From contig NZ_AP024323.1 in NCBI RefSeq assembly GCF_018408855.1, forward strand, positions 744,001 to 808,000: a stretch of DNA of 64,000 nucleotides. Reading direction: 5' to 3'. Position numbers and translations under genes: made by a program. Numbering within the stretch: the first letter of the stretch is position 1; each line of letters starts with the position of its first letter. This stretch comes from Caballeronia sp. NK8. Its GTDB lineage: Bacteria > Pseudomonadota > Gammaproteobacteria > Burkholderiales > Burkholderiaceae. Positions 16,106 through 24,657 of the stretch are shown in pieces. The notes below the pieces were generated by a model. That model was not told the DNA's origin and did not search any database. It was given only the letters and a program-made list of their open reading frames with translations.

Positions 16106-17038
16106 ATGGAATTGCGACACTTGAAGCTGTTCTGCGCCGTGGCTGAAACCGGCAGTTTCACTGCGGCTGCGGAGAAAGTGCACAACGTTCAGTCGAATGT
16201 CACAATGCGGATCAAGGAACTGGAAAGCGAATTGGGTCAGCCCTTGTTCGTTCGATCGAAAGGCGGCGTGGTGCTGACTTCCGCGGGGCATACGTTTCTG
16301 GGCTATGCGCGGCGCGTGCTGCAACTGATGGACGAAAGCCGCAGCGCGATGCTCGACGTCACGACGCCGAAAGGACCGCTGCGGCTCGGTTCGATGGAGA
16401 CCACCGCCGCAATTCGCTTGCCGAAAGTGCTCGCCAAATATCACAAGAAATACCCGCAAGTACAGCTTTCGCTGATCACCGGCACGACGAGCGAACTGAT
16501 CAAGGCAGTCGAGAGTCATCGGCTCGATGGCGCTTTTGTCGGCGGATTCCATCAGAACGCGGCGTTGCATCAGGAAGAAGTGTTCCGCGAAGAACTCGCC
16601 TTGCTCAGCAGTGTTCAGTTTCGTTCTCTGGATCAGCTAGTCGAACAGATGTCGCGGCAAACCGTACTCGTATTCAGAACCGGTTGTTTTTATCGTTCTA
16701 CGCTGGAGCAATGGTTTTACCAGTCAGGGCTGATTCCCGGGCAGATCATGGAATTGGGCACGCTCGACGGAATCATGTCGTGCGTCGCGGCGGGAATGGG
16801 CATCACGCTTTTGCCGAAGACCGTCGTGGAACGTCACGGCAGCCGACGTTCCGTTCGATGCCACGCGCTTCCGTCCGCATTCGCTAACGTGACGACGGTG
16901 TTCATCCGCAATCAGGATGCGGTGGTGACGCCCGCGCTCACCGCGCTACTCGCGCTGACACATGAACAGTTTGGACATGGCGCCGAGGTGTCGGACATCG
17001 ATGCCGAGCTTTCTCTCGCGGAAGGACCTGACGCCTGA
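16106..17038 (+). CDS. LysR-family regulator
   Basis: The 310-residue protein has a classic LysR start (MELRHLKLFCAVAETGSFTAAAEKVHNVQSNVT) and an effector domain with GSMETTAAIRLP, as in CysB/AaeR-type members. The open frame reaches far upstream across uraH, but the ATG at 16106 matches the family. The convergent nitronate monooxygenase operon ends beyond a shared 44-bp gap. Its target is not evident: it follows uraH on the same strand at 95 bp and has no divergent partner. Confidence 0.75.
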   Translation: MELRHLKLFCAVAETGSFTAAAEKVHNVQSNVTMRIKELESELGQPLFVRSKGGVVLTSAGHTFLGYARRVLQLMDESRSAMLDVTTPKGPLRLGSMETTAAIRLPKVLAKYHKKYPQVQLSLITGTTSELIKAVESHRLDGAFVGGFHQNAALHQEEVFREELALLSSVQFRSLDQLVEQMSRQTVLVFRTGCFYRSTLEQWFYQSGLIPGQIMELGTLDGIMSCVAAGMGITLLPKTVVERHGSRRSVRCHALPSAFANVTTVFIRNQDAVVTPALTALLALTHEQFGHGAEVSDIDAELSLAEGPDA

Positions 17039-17040
17039 TG

Positions 17041-17074
17041 CAAAAAGGCTGCGCCTTTGAAAGCAGGCGCAGCC
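17041..17074 (-). terminator. Intrinsic terminator of the nitronate monooxygenase operon
   Basis: Read on the minus strand, GGCTGCGCCT and AGGCGCAGCC form a perfect 10-bp stem (17047-17056 with 17065-17074) with an 8-base loop, followed by TTTTTG. It lies eight bases past the stop of the 17083-18048 gene. Confidence 0.85.
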
Positions 17075-17082
17075 GCGCAAGA

Positions 17083-18048
17083 TCATGCGTAACGCAGGTG
17101 CAATGGTTCCGCGCGCTCGAGCGTCAAGCCTTTGGCAAGTTCGGCCACACGCTCGGCGGCCGGCATGATGCGATCGATCTTGCCCACGCCTTGCCCCGCA
17201 TAAAGCGATAACTTCTGCGCCATTCTCGGTTTGTCGATGATGCGTGCGCCGCCGCCGATGAATCGCAGCAGATTCCAGCGATCATGATTCGGCATCACGC
17301 GATGCGGCGTGCCGTATTTCCAGCCGAACGAATAACCGGTTCGATATTCGGTGTCATCGACTGTCGCTTCGACGATCTTCTGTTTGTATAGCGGGTGTGC
17401 ATTGGATTCGTCGCAGGCCACGAACGCCGTCCCTGCCAGTACGCCTGATGCACCCATGCTCATCACCGTTTCGACATCCTGGCGATTTGTGATTCCGCCG
17501 GCCGCCAGCACGGGCCGGTCGCCCGCTATCGCGAGGATGCCCGGCAATAACGAAAGCAATCCGATCGTGCCGCGATTCAGATGACCGCCGCTTTCGCTGC
17601 CCTGCGCGGTAATGATATCCGCGCCATTGGCGATGGCGCGGCGCGCGAGGTCAACAGAGCCGACCTGCACCATCACGACCATCCCGGCATCTTTCGCGCG
17701 CCGGATCATATCCGGATAAGCTTCCGCATAGAAAAGCGAAAGCATCTTCGGCTGCTCTTCCAGCACGACCTGGAATTGCGCCTCGAATACATCCGGTCCG
17801 CCGAAGGACGGCACGAGATTCACGCCGAACGGTTTGTCGGTCAGCGACCTCGTTTCGTTGATCCAGCGACGCAATGCAAGTGGCGGAAGCCTCAGGCCGC
17901 CGATCGTCCCCATTGCTCCGGCATTGGCGACCGCTGCGACGAGCCTGGGACCGGAGATAGCCGCCATGCCCGCGAGAAAGATCGGATATCTGACTGCGCA
18001 AAGCGATGCAATGTCGTTCGACGGAAATTTTCGATTGTCTGCGATCAT
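17083..18048 (-). CDS. Nitronate monooxygenase (2-nitropropane dioxygenase family)
   Basis: The 321-residue FMN TIM barrel has YPIFLAGMAAIS at the N-terminus, GSVDLARRAIANGADIITAQGSESGGH with the catalytic-region histidine, VLAAGGI and GASGVLAGTAFVA phosphate-binding segments. It oxidises alkyl nitronates such as propionate-3-nitronate, a plant toxin, with O2. Some relatives are enoyl reductases or quinone reductases, so the exact substrate is open. Three bases separate it from the upstream cytochrome b561 gene, so both are likely co-transcribed and end at the terminator at 17041-17074. Confidence 0.78.
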   Translation of the reverse strand: MIADNRKFPSNDIASLCAVRYPIFLAGMAAISGPRLVAAVANAGAMGTIGGLRLPPLALRRWINETRSLTDKPFGVNLVPSFGGPDVFEAQFQVVLEEQPKMLSLFYAEAYPDMIRRAKDAGMVVMVQVGSVDLARRAIANGADIITAQGSESGGHLNRGTIGLLSLLPGILAIAGDRPVLAAGGITNRQDVETVMSMGASGVLAGTAFVACDESNAHPLYKQKIVEATVDDTEYRTGYSFGWKYGTPHRVMPNHDRWNLLRFIGGGARIIDKPRMAQKLSLYAGQGVGKIDRIMPAAERVAELAKGLTLERAEPLHLRYA

Positions 18049-18051
18049 GAT

Positions 18052-18630
18052 TCAGAGCTCCACGTGCTTGCCAAGCATTCGCTTGAGCGAATCGTTCTTC
18101 AACACGAAGTGATTCTTGATGGCGCCGAACATGTGCAAGGCAAGCCCGCACAGGAAGGCGCCCGCCCCGATGTCGAAGAGCACGCTGAAGATATGCGCGG
18201 CGCCGGCATGCGGGTTCATGAGCGCCGGCAATACAAAGCCGCCCGGCAATTCGATCGGCGTGCCGGCGCTCGCTTTCGCGAGCCACGCGGCAATGGGCAG
18301 CAGCACCATCGCCAGTGCGAGCGCGACCGCGACCGAACGGCTCACGATCACTTCCACCGGATTCGGCGTGCCGACCGGCAATGGATGCCACGACGTGACG
18401 CGCGCCCAGAACCGGTAGATCGAAAGCGGAAACAACAACGTTCCGCACAGGTTGATAAACGGCGCGGATGTGCCTGTTGGTCCGACGAGCTTCAATGCAA
18501 GAATCGAGAGCACGAGCAGCGCGATGATCCAGTGCAGTACGATCGTGATCGGCGAGAAGCCGAGGCCGTTGTCCCTGAATTTGAAACGCGCCGGATGTCC
18601 CGGCATGACGTGATGCTGAGTTGTTGACAT
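18052..18630 (-). CDS. Cytochrome b561-family membrane protein
   Basis: The 192-residue protein has four predicted transmembrane helices and paired histidines for two b hemes: VLHWIIALLVLS in helix 1, NPHAGAAHIFSVLF and LALHMFGAIKNHFV in later helices. Bacterial b561 proteins carry electrons across the inner membrane between quinone and soluble partners or oxidise superoxide. ATG 18630 has GGGAG upstream. It follows actP by 18 bp and precedes the nitronate monooxygenase by three, giving a possible DUF485-actP-b561-NMO operon of mixed function. Confidence 0.78.
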   Translation of the reverse strand: MSTTQHHVMPGHPARFKFRDNGLGFSPITIVLHWIIALLVLSILALKLVGPTGTSAPFINLCGTLLFPLSIYRFWARVTSWHPLPVGTPNPVEVIVSRSVAVALALAMVLLPIAAWLAKASAGTPIELPGGFVLPALMNPHAGAAHIFSVLFDIGAGAFLCGLALHMFGAIKNHFVLKNDSLKRMLGKHVEL

Positions 18631-18648
18631 GTCGACTCCCATGAAGGA

Positions 18649-20322
18649 TCAATGACTCACCGCGCCCGATGCGCCGATTCCGGTTTGGGCACGCACGAAC
18701 TGATCGTTGAATCTTTCCCGTTCTTCATTGGCTTGCGCGCGGCGATCCGTCACCGATCCGAGCCACATGAAGAAGAACGCGATGCTCATCGAAATGATCG
18801 CGGGGTAGTCGTAGGGAAAGATCGGCGCCGCGTGTCCGAGCACCTTGACCCAGACGGCGGGCGACAGCACGACGAGCGTAACCGCGCTTACAAGCCCGGC
18901 TACGCCGCCAAGCAACGCGCCACGCGTGGTCAGGCCTTTCCAGTAGATCGCGAGCGTCAGGACCGGGAAGTTCACCGATGCAGCAATGCTGAATGTCAAC
19001 GCCACGAGAAAGGCGACGTTCTGATCCTTGAACAGCATGCCGAGGACTATGGCGACCAGCGCAATGCCAATCGATGCGATGCGCGAAACGCGTTTCTCCT
19101 TCTCGGGGGCGGCGCGATTCTTCTTGTAGACCATCGCGTAGAGATCATGAGAGATCGCAGACGTGCCCGCCATCGTGAGTCCGGCCACGACCGCGAGGAT
19201 CGTCGCGAATGCGACGGCGGAGAGAAAGCCAAGCGCCGGGTCGCCGCCGAGGGCCTTCGCGAGATGCATCACGGGCATGTTCGAACCACCGATCAGCTTG
19301 CCGCCGAGCACACCGCCCTCATAAAAGAGCGGATTACGCCCTACGATTGCGATCGCCGCGACGCCGAGCAACGCCACGACGAGAAAGAAATAGCCGATGA
19401 ATCCGGTCGCCACGAACACGGACTTGCGTGCTTCCTTTGCATCGCGCACGGTGAAGAAGCGCATGAGAATATGAGGCAGGCCGGACGTGCCGAACACCAG
19501 TCCGACCGATAGCGAAAGCATCGCAAACGGGTCCGCGACGTGTTTGCTCGGCAGCATGATGCCGCTTCCGTTCTTGTGCGTTTCGATCGCCTGCGTGAAC
19601 ATCGTGTCGAGTGAGAAGCCGAATTGCCTGAGCGCCAGAAACGCCAGCAAGCTTGCGCCAAACAACATCAGCACGGCCTTGATGATCTGAACCCAAGTGG
19701 TGGCGACCATGCCGCCGAAGGTGACGTACACGGCCATCAATACGCCGACGATCACGACCGCCTGTTCGTAGCTGAGACCGAACAGAAGCTGAATCAACTG
19801 CCCTGCTCCGACCATCTGCACCACCAGATAGAAGCAGACCACGGTCAGCGAGCCGAAAGCCATCATCGTGCGCGTTCTGCGCTGATCGAGCCGGAACGAG
19901 GCAATGTCGGCGATGGTGACCTGCCCTAGATTCCGGATGCGCTCGGCGAACAGAAACATCAGCAGCGGCCACGCGACGAAAAAGCTCACCGCGTAGATCA
20001 TGCCGTCATAGCCATTGAAAAAGATCATGCTCGTCAGACCGAGCAGCGCGGCGGCCGACATGTAATCGCCGGCAAGCGCCAGGCCATTCTGAAAGCCGGT
20101 GATCGATCCGCCCGCGTTATAGAAGTCTTTCATGGAACGCGTCTTCGCAGCGGCCCAGAAGGTTATCGCGAGCGTGGCGATGACGAAGACGAGAAACATC
20201 GAGACAGCCGTGAGATTCAGCGGCTGCCTCTTCACCTGGCTGATCGTTTCAGGGGCGGCGAATGCGGATTGCACCACGCATACGCTCAGCCAGACGACGC
20301 CCTTCCGTAAGCGACGGTTCAT
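18649..20322 (-). CDS. actP: Cation/acetate symporter (SSS family)
   Basis: The 557-residue sodium:solute symporter has a signal-like first segment (WLSVCVVQSAFAAPE) and then about 13 helices. ActP marks include KTRSMKDFYNAGGSITGFQNGLALAGDYMSAAALLG, GQVTIADIASFRL and LPHILMRFFTVRDAKEAR. It imports acetate and possibly other short monocarboxylates with a cation. Its start overlaps the DUF485 stop by four bases (ATGA), the usual actP arrangement. Confidence 0.85.
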   Translation of the reverse strand: MNRRLRKGVVWLSVCVVQSAFAAPETISQVKRQPLNLTAVSMFLVFVIATLAITFWAAAKTRSMKDFYNAGGSITGFQNGLALAGDYMSAAALLGLTSMIFFNGYDGMIYAVSFFVAWPLLMFLFAERIRNLGQVTIADIASFRLDQRRTRTMMAFGSLTVVCFYLVVQMVGAGQLIQLLFGLSYEQAVVIVGVLMAVYVTFGGMVATTWVQIIKAVLMLFGASLLAFLALRQFGFSLDTMFTQAIETHKNGSGIMLPSKHVADPFAMLSLSVGLVFGTSGLPHILMRFFTVRDAKEARKSVFVATGFIGYFFLVVALLGVAAIAIVGRNPLFYEGGVLGGKLIGGSNMPVMHLAKALGGDPALGFLSAVAFATILAVVAGLTMAGTSAISHDLYAMVYKKNRAAPEKEKRVSRIASIGIALVAIVLGMLFKDQNVAFLVALTFSIAASVNFPVLTLAIYWKGLTTRGALLGGVAGLVSAVTLVVLSPAVWVKVLGHAAPIFPYDYPAIISMSIAFFFMWLGSVTDRRAQANEERERFNDQFVRAQTGIGASGAVSH

Positions 20323-20630
20323 TGGCCGCCTCCGTCGAGGATCTCGTTCGTGAGCGCGTCGAATTCTCCGTTCGCGCGATGAATGTAGATGCCGGTGAGA
20401 ACCCAGGTTCCGGCAATGAGCAATGCGCCCACGGTCCAGCCCGCCGTGATGACGCTCGCGCCGAACATGCGGGTCGCGAGAAGCTTGGGGGCGAATCCCG
20501 CCGTCAGCACAAAAGCGTAATACGGCACCAATGTGCCGAGCGTCAGACGCGCGATGAAGCGGCGTCTGCGCGTAACCAGCCGTTTGAAAGCGGGCGTCAG
20601 CCAGAGGTTCTGGCCAGCAATCGAGGTCAT
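20319..20630 (-). CDS. DUF485 membrane protein, partner of ActP
   Basis: The 103-residue protein has two hydrophobic segments (LGTLVPYYAFVLTAGFAP and WTVGALLIAGTWVLTGIYI) and the FKRLVTRRRRF N-terminal motif of the DUF485/YjcH family, which is nearly always encoded just before actP. YjcH-like proteins are thought to assist the symporter. ATG 20630 has AGGAGA at good spacing. Confidence 0.82.
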   Translation of the reverse strand: MTSIAGQNLWLTPAFKRLVTRRRRFIARLTLGTLVPYYAFVLTAGFAPKLLATRMFGASVITAGWTVGALLIAGTWVLTGIYIHRANGEFDALTNEILDGGGQ

Positions 20631-21039
20631 CACGATGTCTCCTATCTTCAGAACGTTATGACGCATTCCGGTCATCGCCGGATGCGCTTTGCCTGCTGTT
20701 CATGACAAGATAGGTGTCGCAACCTCTCATGTAAAATGATGATTGATGATCGTGAATATCACTTTTGGTGAATTTGCTCGATGCGGTCATTTTGTGCGAA
20801 GCGCGTTTCGGTCGACTCCGGCATCGAGGTTCGCGGAAGACATATGCCTCATTTAAAGAAGCTGAATTGGCAGCACAAAAGGCAAAGACGGTTTTAAAAA
20901 TTCGTAATGCTCTCCGCACTGCTTTATGCCTTAAACGGTTTGTTCGAATCTCAATTGCTACCTATTTGCACGAATTTCCACTGGCGCAAGGCGCACGTGC
21001 GTGGCATAGTTCAGAAAACAATCTATTAAAGGAAAATTC
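20631..21039. other. 409-bp intergenic region before the H-NS-like gene
   Basis: This is a divergent promoter region between the DUF485-actP operon and the H-NS-like gene. It is clearly richer in A and T than its surroundings, especially 20720-21035. Short open frames occur on both strands, but none has a ribosome site or a recognisable protein. The AT-rich stretch could itself be bound by H-NS-like protein (autoregulation); this is inference. Confidence 0.5.
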
Positions 21040-21546
21040 ATGCCAACGCTCGAAAGTATTCAGGCGCGTATCGAAGCACTTCAGGCGAAAGCCGATGCGC
21101 TACTCGCAAAGGAATCCGAAGGCGCCTTGCAAAAGATTCATGATTTGATGTCGCGCCACGGATTGAACATCTCGGACATCGAAACGTTCTCTGGTACGCG
21201 CAAGAAGGCTGGACGGTCGAACTCGGCGCAGAAGCAAAGCACGGTTGCTTATCAGGATCCGAAGACCGGGGCAACATGGAGTGGACGCGGCCGCGCACCG
21301 GGATGGATCGCCAAGGCAAAGGACCGCAGCAAGTTCGCAGTAGGCGCGAGCGCGCAAGAAGCCAAAGGCAAAGCACGCGCCGCGGTCAAGAGCAAAGGAA
21401 AGCCTAAAGCGCCTAAAGGCCAACCGCGTGGTCCTCAACCCGCGCTTTATCGCGATCCGCAGTCCGGCGCGACCTGGAGCGGACGTGGCCGCGCGCCTGC
21501 ATGGCTCGCCTCTGTCGAAGACCGCACGCCGTTTCTGATCGGCTGA
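21040..21546 (+). CDS. H-NS/MvaT-like nucleoid protein with two DNA-binding domains
   Basis: The 168-residue protein has an N-terminal coiled coil (1-45, SIQARIEALQAKADALLAKE) for oligomerisation. A first H-NS DNA-binding domain (71-101, GATWSGRGRAPGWI) and a second (137-167, GATWSGRGRAPAWL) are separated by a 35-residue Lys/Ala/Pro linker resembling histone H1 tails. Common Burkholderiaceae H-NS paralogues have about 100 residues and one such domain. GRGRAP corresponds to the minor-groove AT-hook-like loop. It probably silences AT-rich DNA. GGA precedes the ATG at 8 bases. Confidence 0.82.
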   Translation: MPTLESIQARIEALQAKADALLAKESEGALQKIHDLMSRHGLNISDIETFSGTRKKAGRSNSAQKQSTVAYQDPKTGATWSGRGRAPGWIAKAKDRSKFAVGASAQEAKGKARAAVKSKGKPKAPKGQPRGPQPALYRDPQSGATWSGRGRAPAWLASVEDRTPFLIG

Positions 21547-21613
21547 CAGCGCACTCGTCACCGGCGGAGTTCATTCACGACTCCGCCGCGCTTATCGCGG
21601 TTGCTTTCCCTAT

Positions 21614-22015
21614 TTAAACGCGAGGATCGAAATCGAATTCGATCCGAATGCCGCCCGGCTCATATATCATCATATGGCGTTTCGGCCCGGCGCCTAGCAG
21701 TTCCGGCGCGAACTCCACCCTCGCCCCAGGCCATGCCTTCACGCGCTCGAGAATCGTCGAGAGCGCGCTTTCATCCACTACGCGCAACGCGAGATGATGA
21801 AGCCCGATATTCTTGCGGCGATCGAACTCGACAGGCGCCGATTCTTCTTTCACTTGCCATAGCGTGACCAATAGCTTTCCGTCGGAGACGAAAACGGCCG
21901 GATAATCAGGGCGCTCGCCGACGGTCTGCCAGCCAAGACATTGAACGAAGAAGTCACGCGTCGCGTCGAGGTTGCGCACGGTGAGGCCAATGTGATCGAT
22001 TCCTGCGGTCAGCAT
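21614..22015 (-). CDS. VOC (glyoxalase/dioxygenase superfamily) protein
   Basis: The 133-residue protein has one pair of beta-alpha-beta-beta-beta modules: IDHIGLTVRNLDATRDFFVQCLGW at the start, GLHHLALRV in the middle and RHMMIYEPGGIRIEFDF at the end. These supply a likely His/His/Glu metal site. Members include lactoylglutathione lyase-like enzymes and fosfomycin or bleomycin resistance proteins. The substrate is unknown. It lies 66 bp after ohr on the same strand with GGAGGGAAAC before the ATG. Confidence 0.75.
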   Translation of the reverse strand: MLTAGIDHIGLTVRNLDATRDFFVQCLGWQTVGERPDYPAVFVSDGKLLVTLWQVKEESAPVEFDRRKNIGLHHLALRVVDESALSTILERVKAWPGARVEFAPELLGAGPKRHMMIYEPGGIRIEFDFDPRV

Positions 22016-22032
22016 CGTTTCCCTCCGGATAA

Positions 22033-22063
22033 GTTCGAACGCCCGTGGAACGGGCGCTCGAAC
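22033..22063 (-). promoter_or_regulatory. Strong hairpin between ohr and the VOC gene
   Basis: GTTCGAACGCCCG (22033-22045) pairs with CGGGCGCTCGAAC (22051-22063) at 12 of 13 positions around a five-base loop. No T-tract follows on either strand, so it is not a standard terminator. It could protect or attenuate the ohr-VOC transcript. Confidence 0.45.
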
Positions 22064-22081
22064 AATCGGTTTGTGAGGCTC

Positions 22082-22507
22082 TCAGGCGAGCGTCAGTTTG
22101 ACGTCGATGTTATTGCGCGTCGCATTCGAATACGGACACACGATATGCGCCTTGTCGATCAGCGCCTTTGCCTCGTTCGGGTCCATGCCCGGCAGCGAGA
22201 TCTTCAATTCGACTTCAATCCCGAAGCCATTCGGGATTTGACCGATGCCCACGCTTCCATCCACCGCGACATCTTTCGGCAGCGTAATCTTGTCGCGCGC
22301 GGCAACGAACTTGATCGCGCCGATGAAGCACGCGCTATAACCCGCGGCAAAGAGCTGCTCGGGATTCGTGCCATCGCCGCCACCGCCGCCCAGTTCCTTC
22401 GGCGTCGTCAGCCTGAGATCCAGATTGCTTTCCGGGACGGTTGCGCGGCCATCGCGCCCGCCGGTGACATGAGCGTGCGCGCGGTATAGAACCTTTTCAA
22501 TCGACAT
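22082..22507 (-). CDS. ohr: Organic hydroperoxide resistance protein
   Basis: The 141-residue Ohr/OsmC family thiol peroxidase has the two catalytic cysteines in GYSACF and [10 protein letters not shown], and the [27 protein letters not shown] signature. It reduces organic and fatty-acid hydroperoxides with lipoyl-protein reductants. No OhrR regulator is adjacent. It may be co-transcribed with the VOC gene downstream. Confidence 0.88.
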   Translation of the reverse strand: MSIEKVLYRAHAHVTGGRDGRATVPESNLDLRLTTPKELGGGGGDGTNPEQLFAAGYSACFIGAIKFVAARDKITLPKDVAVDGSVGIGQIPNGFGIEVELKISLPGMDPNEAKALIDKAHIVCPYSNATRNNIDVKLTLA

Positions 22508-22617
22508 CGCCAGACTCCTGTGCGTTGTATTGAGTGGTACTCGGCCCCGGACGGGACGAGTTCCAATCTCAAAGGATACTCAAGACGCGGCACGTTCGCT
22601 GATGCGCTGACTCGATA

Positions 22618-24423
22618 TCACGACACGACAGGTTCCCGCTCGGGAAACGTCTGCTCCAACACGGGCGAACGCGTTTCCCTGGCAATGCGCTCGCACAACG
22701 CGATGACGCGCGCCGAGCCCGTCGTCATGAAGAGCGAATGATCCAAGTCGGGAAAAACCGCCATGCTCACTGACGCAAACCGCGAGAGGCGCGCGCCCTG
22801 CTTGCCGAAATGCGCGGCGATCAGATCCATGCCTGCGTCATATGCGCCGTAGACGAGTACGGTCTTCACTTTCCGCGCATCGAGTGCGCGGATGATGTGC
22901 CCAGGTTCCGTCGCCAGTTCGGGCGGCGTCTTGCTGAGCCGATCGAGCCGCAGCGCATCGACGACACGCGAACGGGCGCGCGTCACCATATAACCGAGCA
23001 TGAAACGCATTACGCGCGCCACATGCTTCTCGCCACGCAGGATCGCTTTCCACTTCTGCGGATCGAGCATCGAGAACGCGTAACCCGCCATCGAGTTGCG
23101 TGTCGACTGACGCAAACCATCGGGCGTGATATCCGCGGGCTTTTTGAAAGTCGGCAGATTCACCGTGATGACGCCGCTGATCGCGTCTTCGACGAGCGCC
23201 GCCTTGAGCGCGTGATACGCGCCCGAGCAAACGCCGAACGAAAAAATCGACTTGTAACCCTGCCGTGCGAGCCAGCGCGCGGCCGCTGCGGTGTCGTCGG
23301 TTGCGATCGTGTTGTAGATGCGGCCGAACGCAGTATCCGATTGCACGTCGCCAGGTGCAGCGGGACTGTCGCCGCGGCCGCGCGCATCGAAACGCAACGA
23401 CGCCACGCCACGTCGCGCGAGTTCGCGCGCTATACGTACCGATAGCCTGCTGTCCCCCACGCGCGAACTCGCCGACGTATTCGCAATCAGAAACACCGGG
23501 CCGCGCGCCGGGCCCGTGCGCGGCTCGCACATGATGCCGAAAAGGCTTTCATCGCCGATGCGGACCGGGCGTTCGATCGCTTCGGGCGTTTCTATTCGCA
23601 GGACCCACCAGTCATCGGCTGAAAGCTTTGGTGCTTCTGAAGTTGTCGGTAAAGCACTGTCTGTCATCCACTGCACCGCAACATCGAACGCCGCGCGCGG
23701 CACGGCGTTGAATGCGGTTTCCTGGATGAAGCCCGTGAGATCCTCGAATGGACGCGCTTCTGCATCGACGCCCTTGCGACAGAGCGCATCGCACAAAGGG
23801 TCCTTGCCGCCAGCCTTGAGGTTCATGATCAATGCGCGGCGCGCTGGCGGCATTGCCGCGCCATTCACGCTAGCCACGAGATCGATCGCTTCGAGAGCGT
23901 GTTTGAATTCGTCGCTATAGACCTGGCCGAGCACATTGAACTGGGTGTCGTTTTGTTGCATGTCGCGCAGCGGCGGTGCCAGCAATTCGAGCCAGGTCTT
24001 GCGCACGATACTCAGTTCGCGCATATACACGCGCCCGCTCGCCACGGGCGCGAGCAGAACGAGATCGTCAACGGGCTTTCGTAAGGCAGCTGCAAGCGCG
24101 AACGCGGCGCCTACGCGAAAACCGCATAACGTGACGTGTTCGATTTGCGTCGATGCCTTGAGCCAATCGACGGCCGCGCCGATATCATCGACTGAAGATT
24201 CGAATTGATCCCGTGCGAGCTCGGCGCCCGAAGAATCACCCGTTCCCCGATAGTCGAAACGCAGCACCCAGATGCCGCGCGCCGACAACGCTTCCGCCAG
24301 ATGGCGCATGCCGCTGTAAGTCCACACGTGCTCGTGGCCATAGGTATTGCAGAGCACGACACCACGCTTGCCGGTTCCAGCATGCAGCCATCCGAAGCGA
24401 TTCCCGAATACAACCGGTCTCAT
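22618..24423 (-). CDS. Tandem alpha/beta-hydrolase protein with non-serine elbows
   Basis: The 601-residue protein contains two alpha/beta-hydrolase domains. Domain 1 (about 1-255) has FDYRGTGDSSG and an elbow GFRVG (101-105) with Arg103 where Ser is expected. Domain 2 (about 275-590) has FDARGRGDSP and GVCSG (397-401) with Cys399 at the nucleophile position, plus a late GAYDAG and DLDHSLF with Asp and His. GxRxG and GxCxG elbows recall the two exosortase-A-associated hydrolases, which are normally separate proteins. No exosortase gene is nearby. Acyl transfer or ligand binding is more likely than esterase action in domain 1. Confidence 0.75.
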   Translation of the reverse strand: MRPVVFGNRFGWLHAGTGKRGVVLCNTYGHEHVWTYSGMRHLAEALSARGIWVLRFDYRGTGDSSGAELARDQFESSVDDIGAAVDWLKASTQIEHVTLCGFRVGAAFALAAALRKPVDDLVLLAPVASGRVYMRELSIVRKTWLELLAPPLRDMQQNDTQFNVLGQVYSDEFKHALEAIDLVASVNGAAMPPARRALIMNLKAGGKDPLCDALCRKGVDAEARPFEDLTGFIQETAFNAVPRAAFDVAVQWMTDSALPTTSEAPKLSADDWWVLRIETPEAIERPVRIGDESLFGIMCEPRTGPARGPVFLIANTSASSRVGDSRLSVRIARELARRGVASLRFDARGRGDSPAAPGDVQSDTAFGRIYNTIATDDTAAAARWLARQGYKSIFSFGVCSGAYHALKAALVEDAISGVITVNLPTFKKPADITPDGLRQSTRNSMAGYAFSMLDPQKWKAILRGEKHVARVMRFMLGYMVTRARSRVVDALRLDRLSKTPPELATEPGHIIRALDARKVKTVLVYGAYDAGMDLIAAHFGKQGARLSRFASVSMAVFPDLDHSLFMTTGSARVIALCERIARETRSPVLEQTFPEREPVVS

Positions 24424-24657
24424 TGAGTCTTATCCTCGTACCAAGTCGAGGCTGATGACAGGCAGGACGGGATTGCGCGCCTTGTGAGCCGCTCGACTCC
24501 CCACGCGGAACGCGAGGGATAAGCTCATTATATTAAGTGGATTCTACGTAGCGGGGCCGGTCGAGGGTATATGTCGGAACGAGCTATCTATTGGCGCATA
24601 AGGCAAGGCGTGTGTTCGCCAGCGCTCATTTCGTTTGTCATGGCCGGCCTCCGCTGA

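Noticed and set aside
22033..22063. Rho-independent terminator between ohr and the VOC gene
   Set aside because: The stem is strong but no T-tract follows on either strand, so it was listed as a hairpin rather than a terminator.
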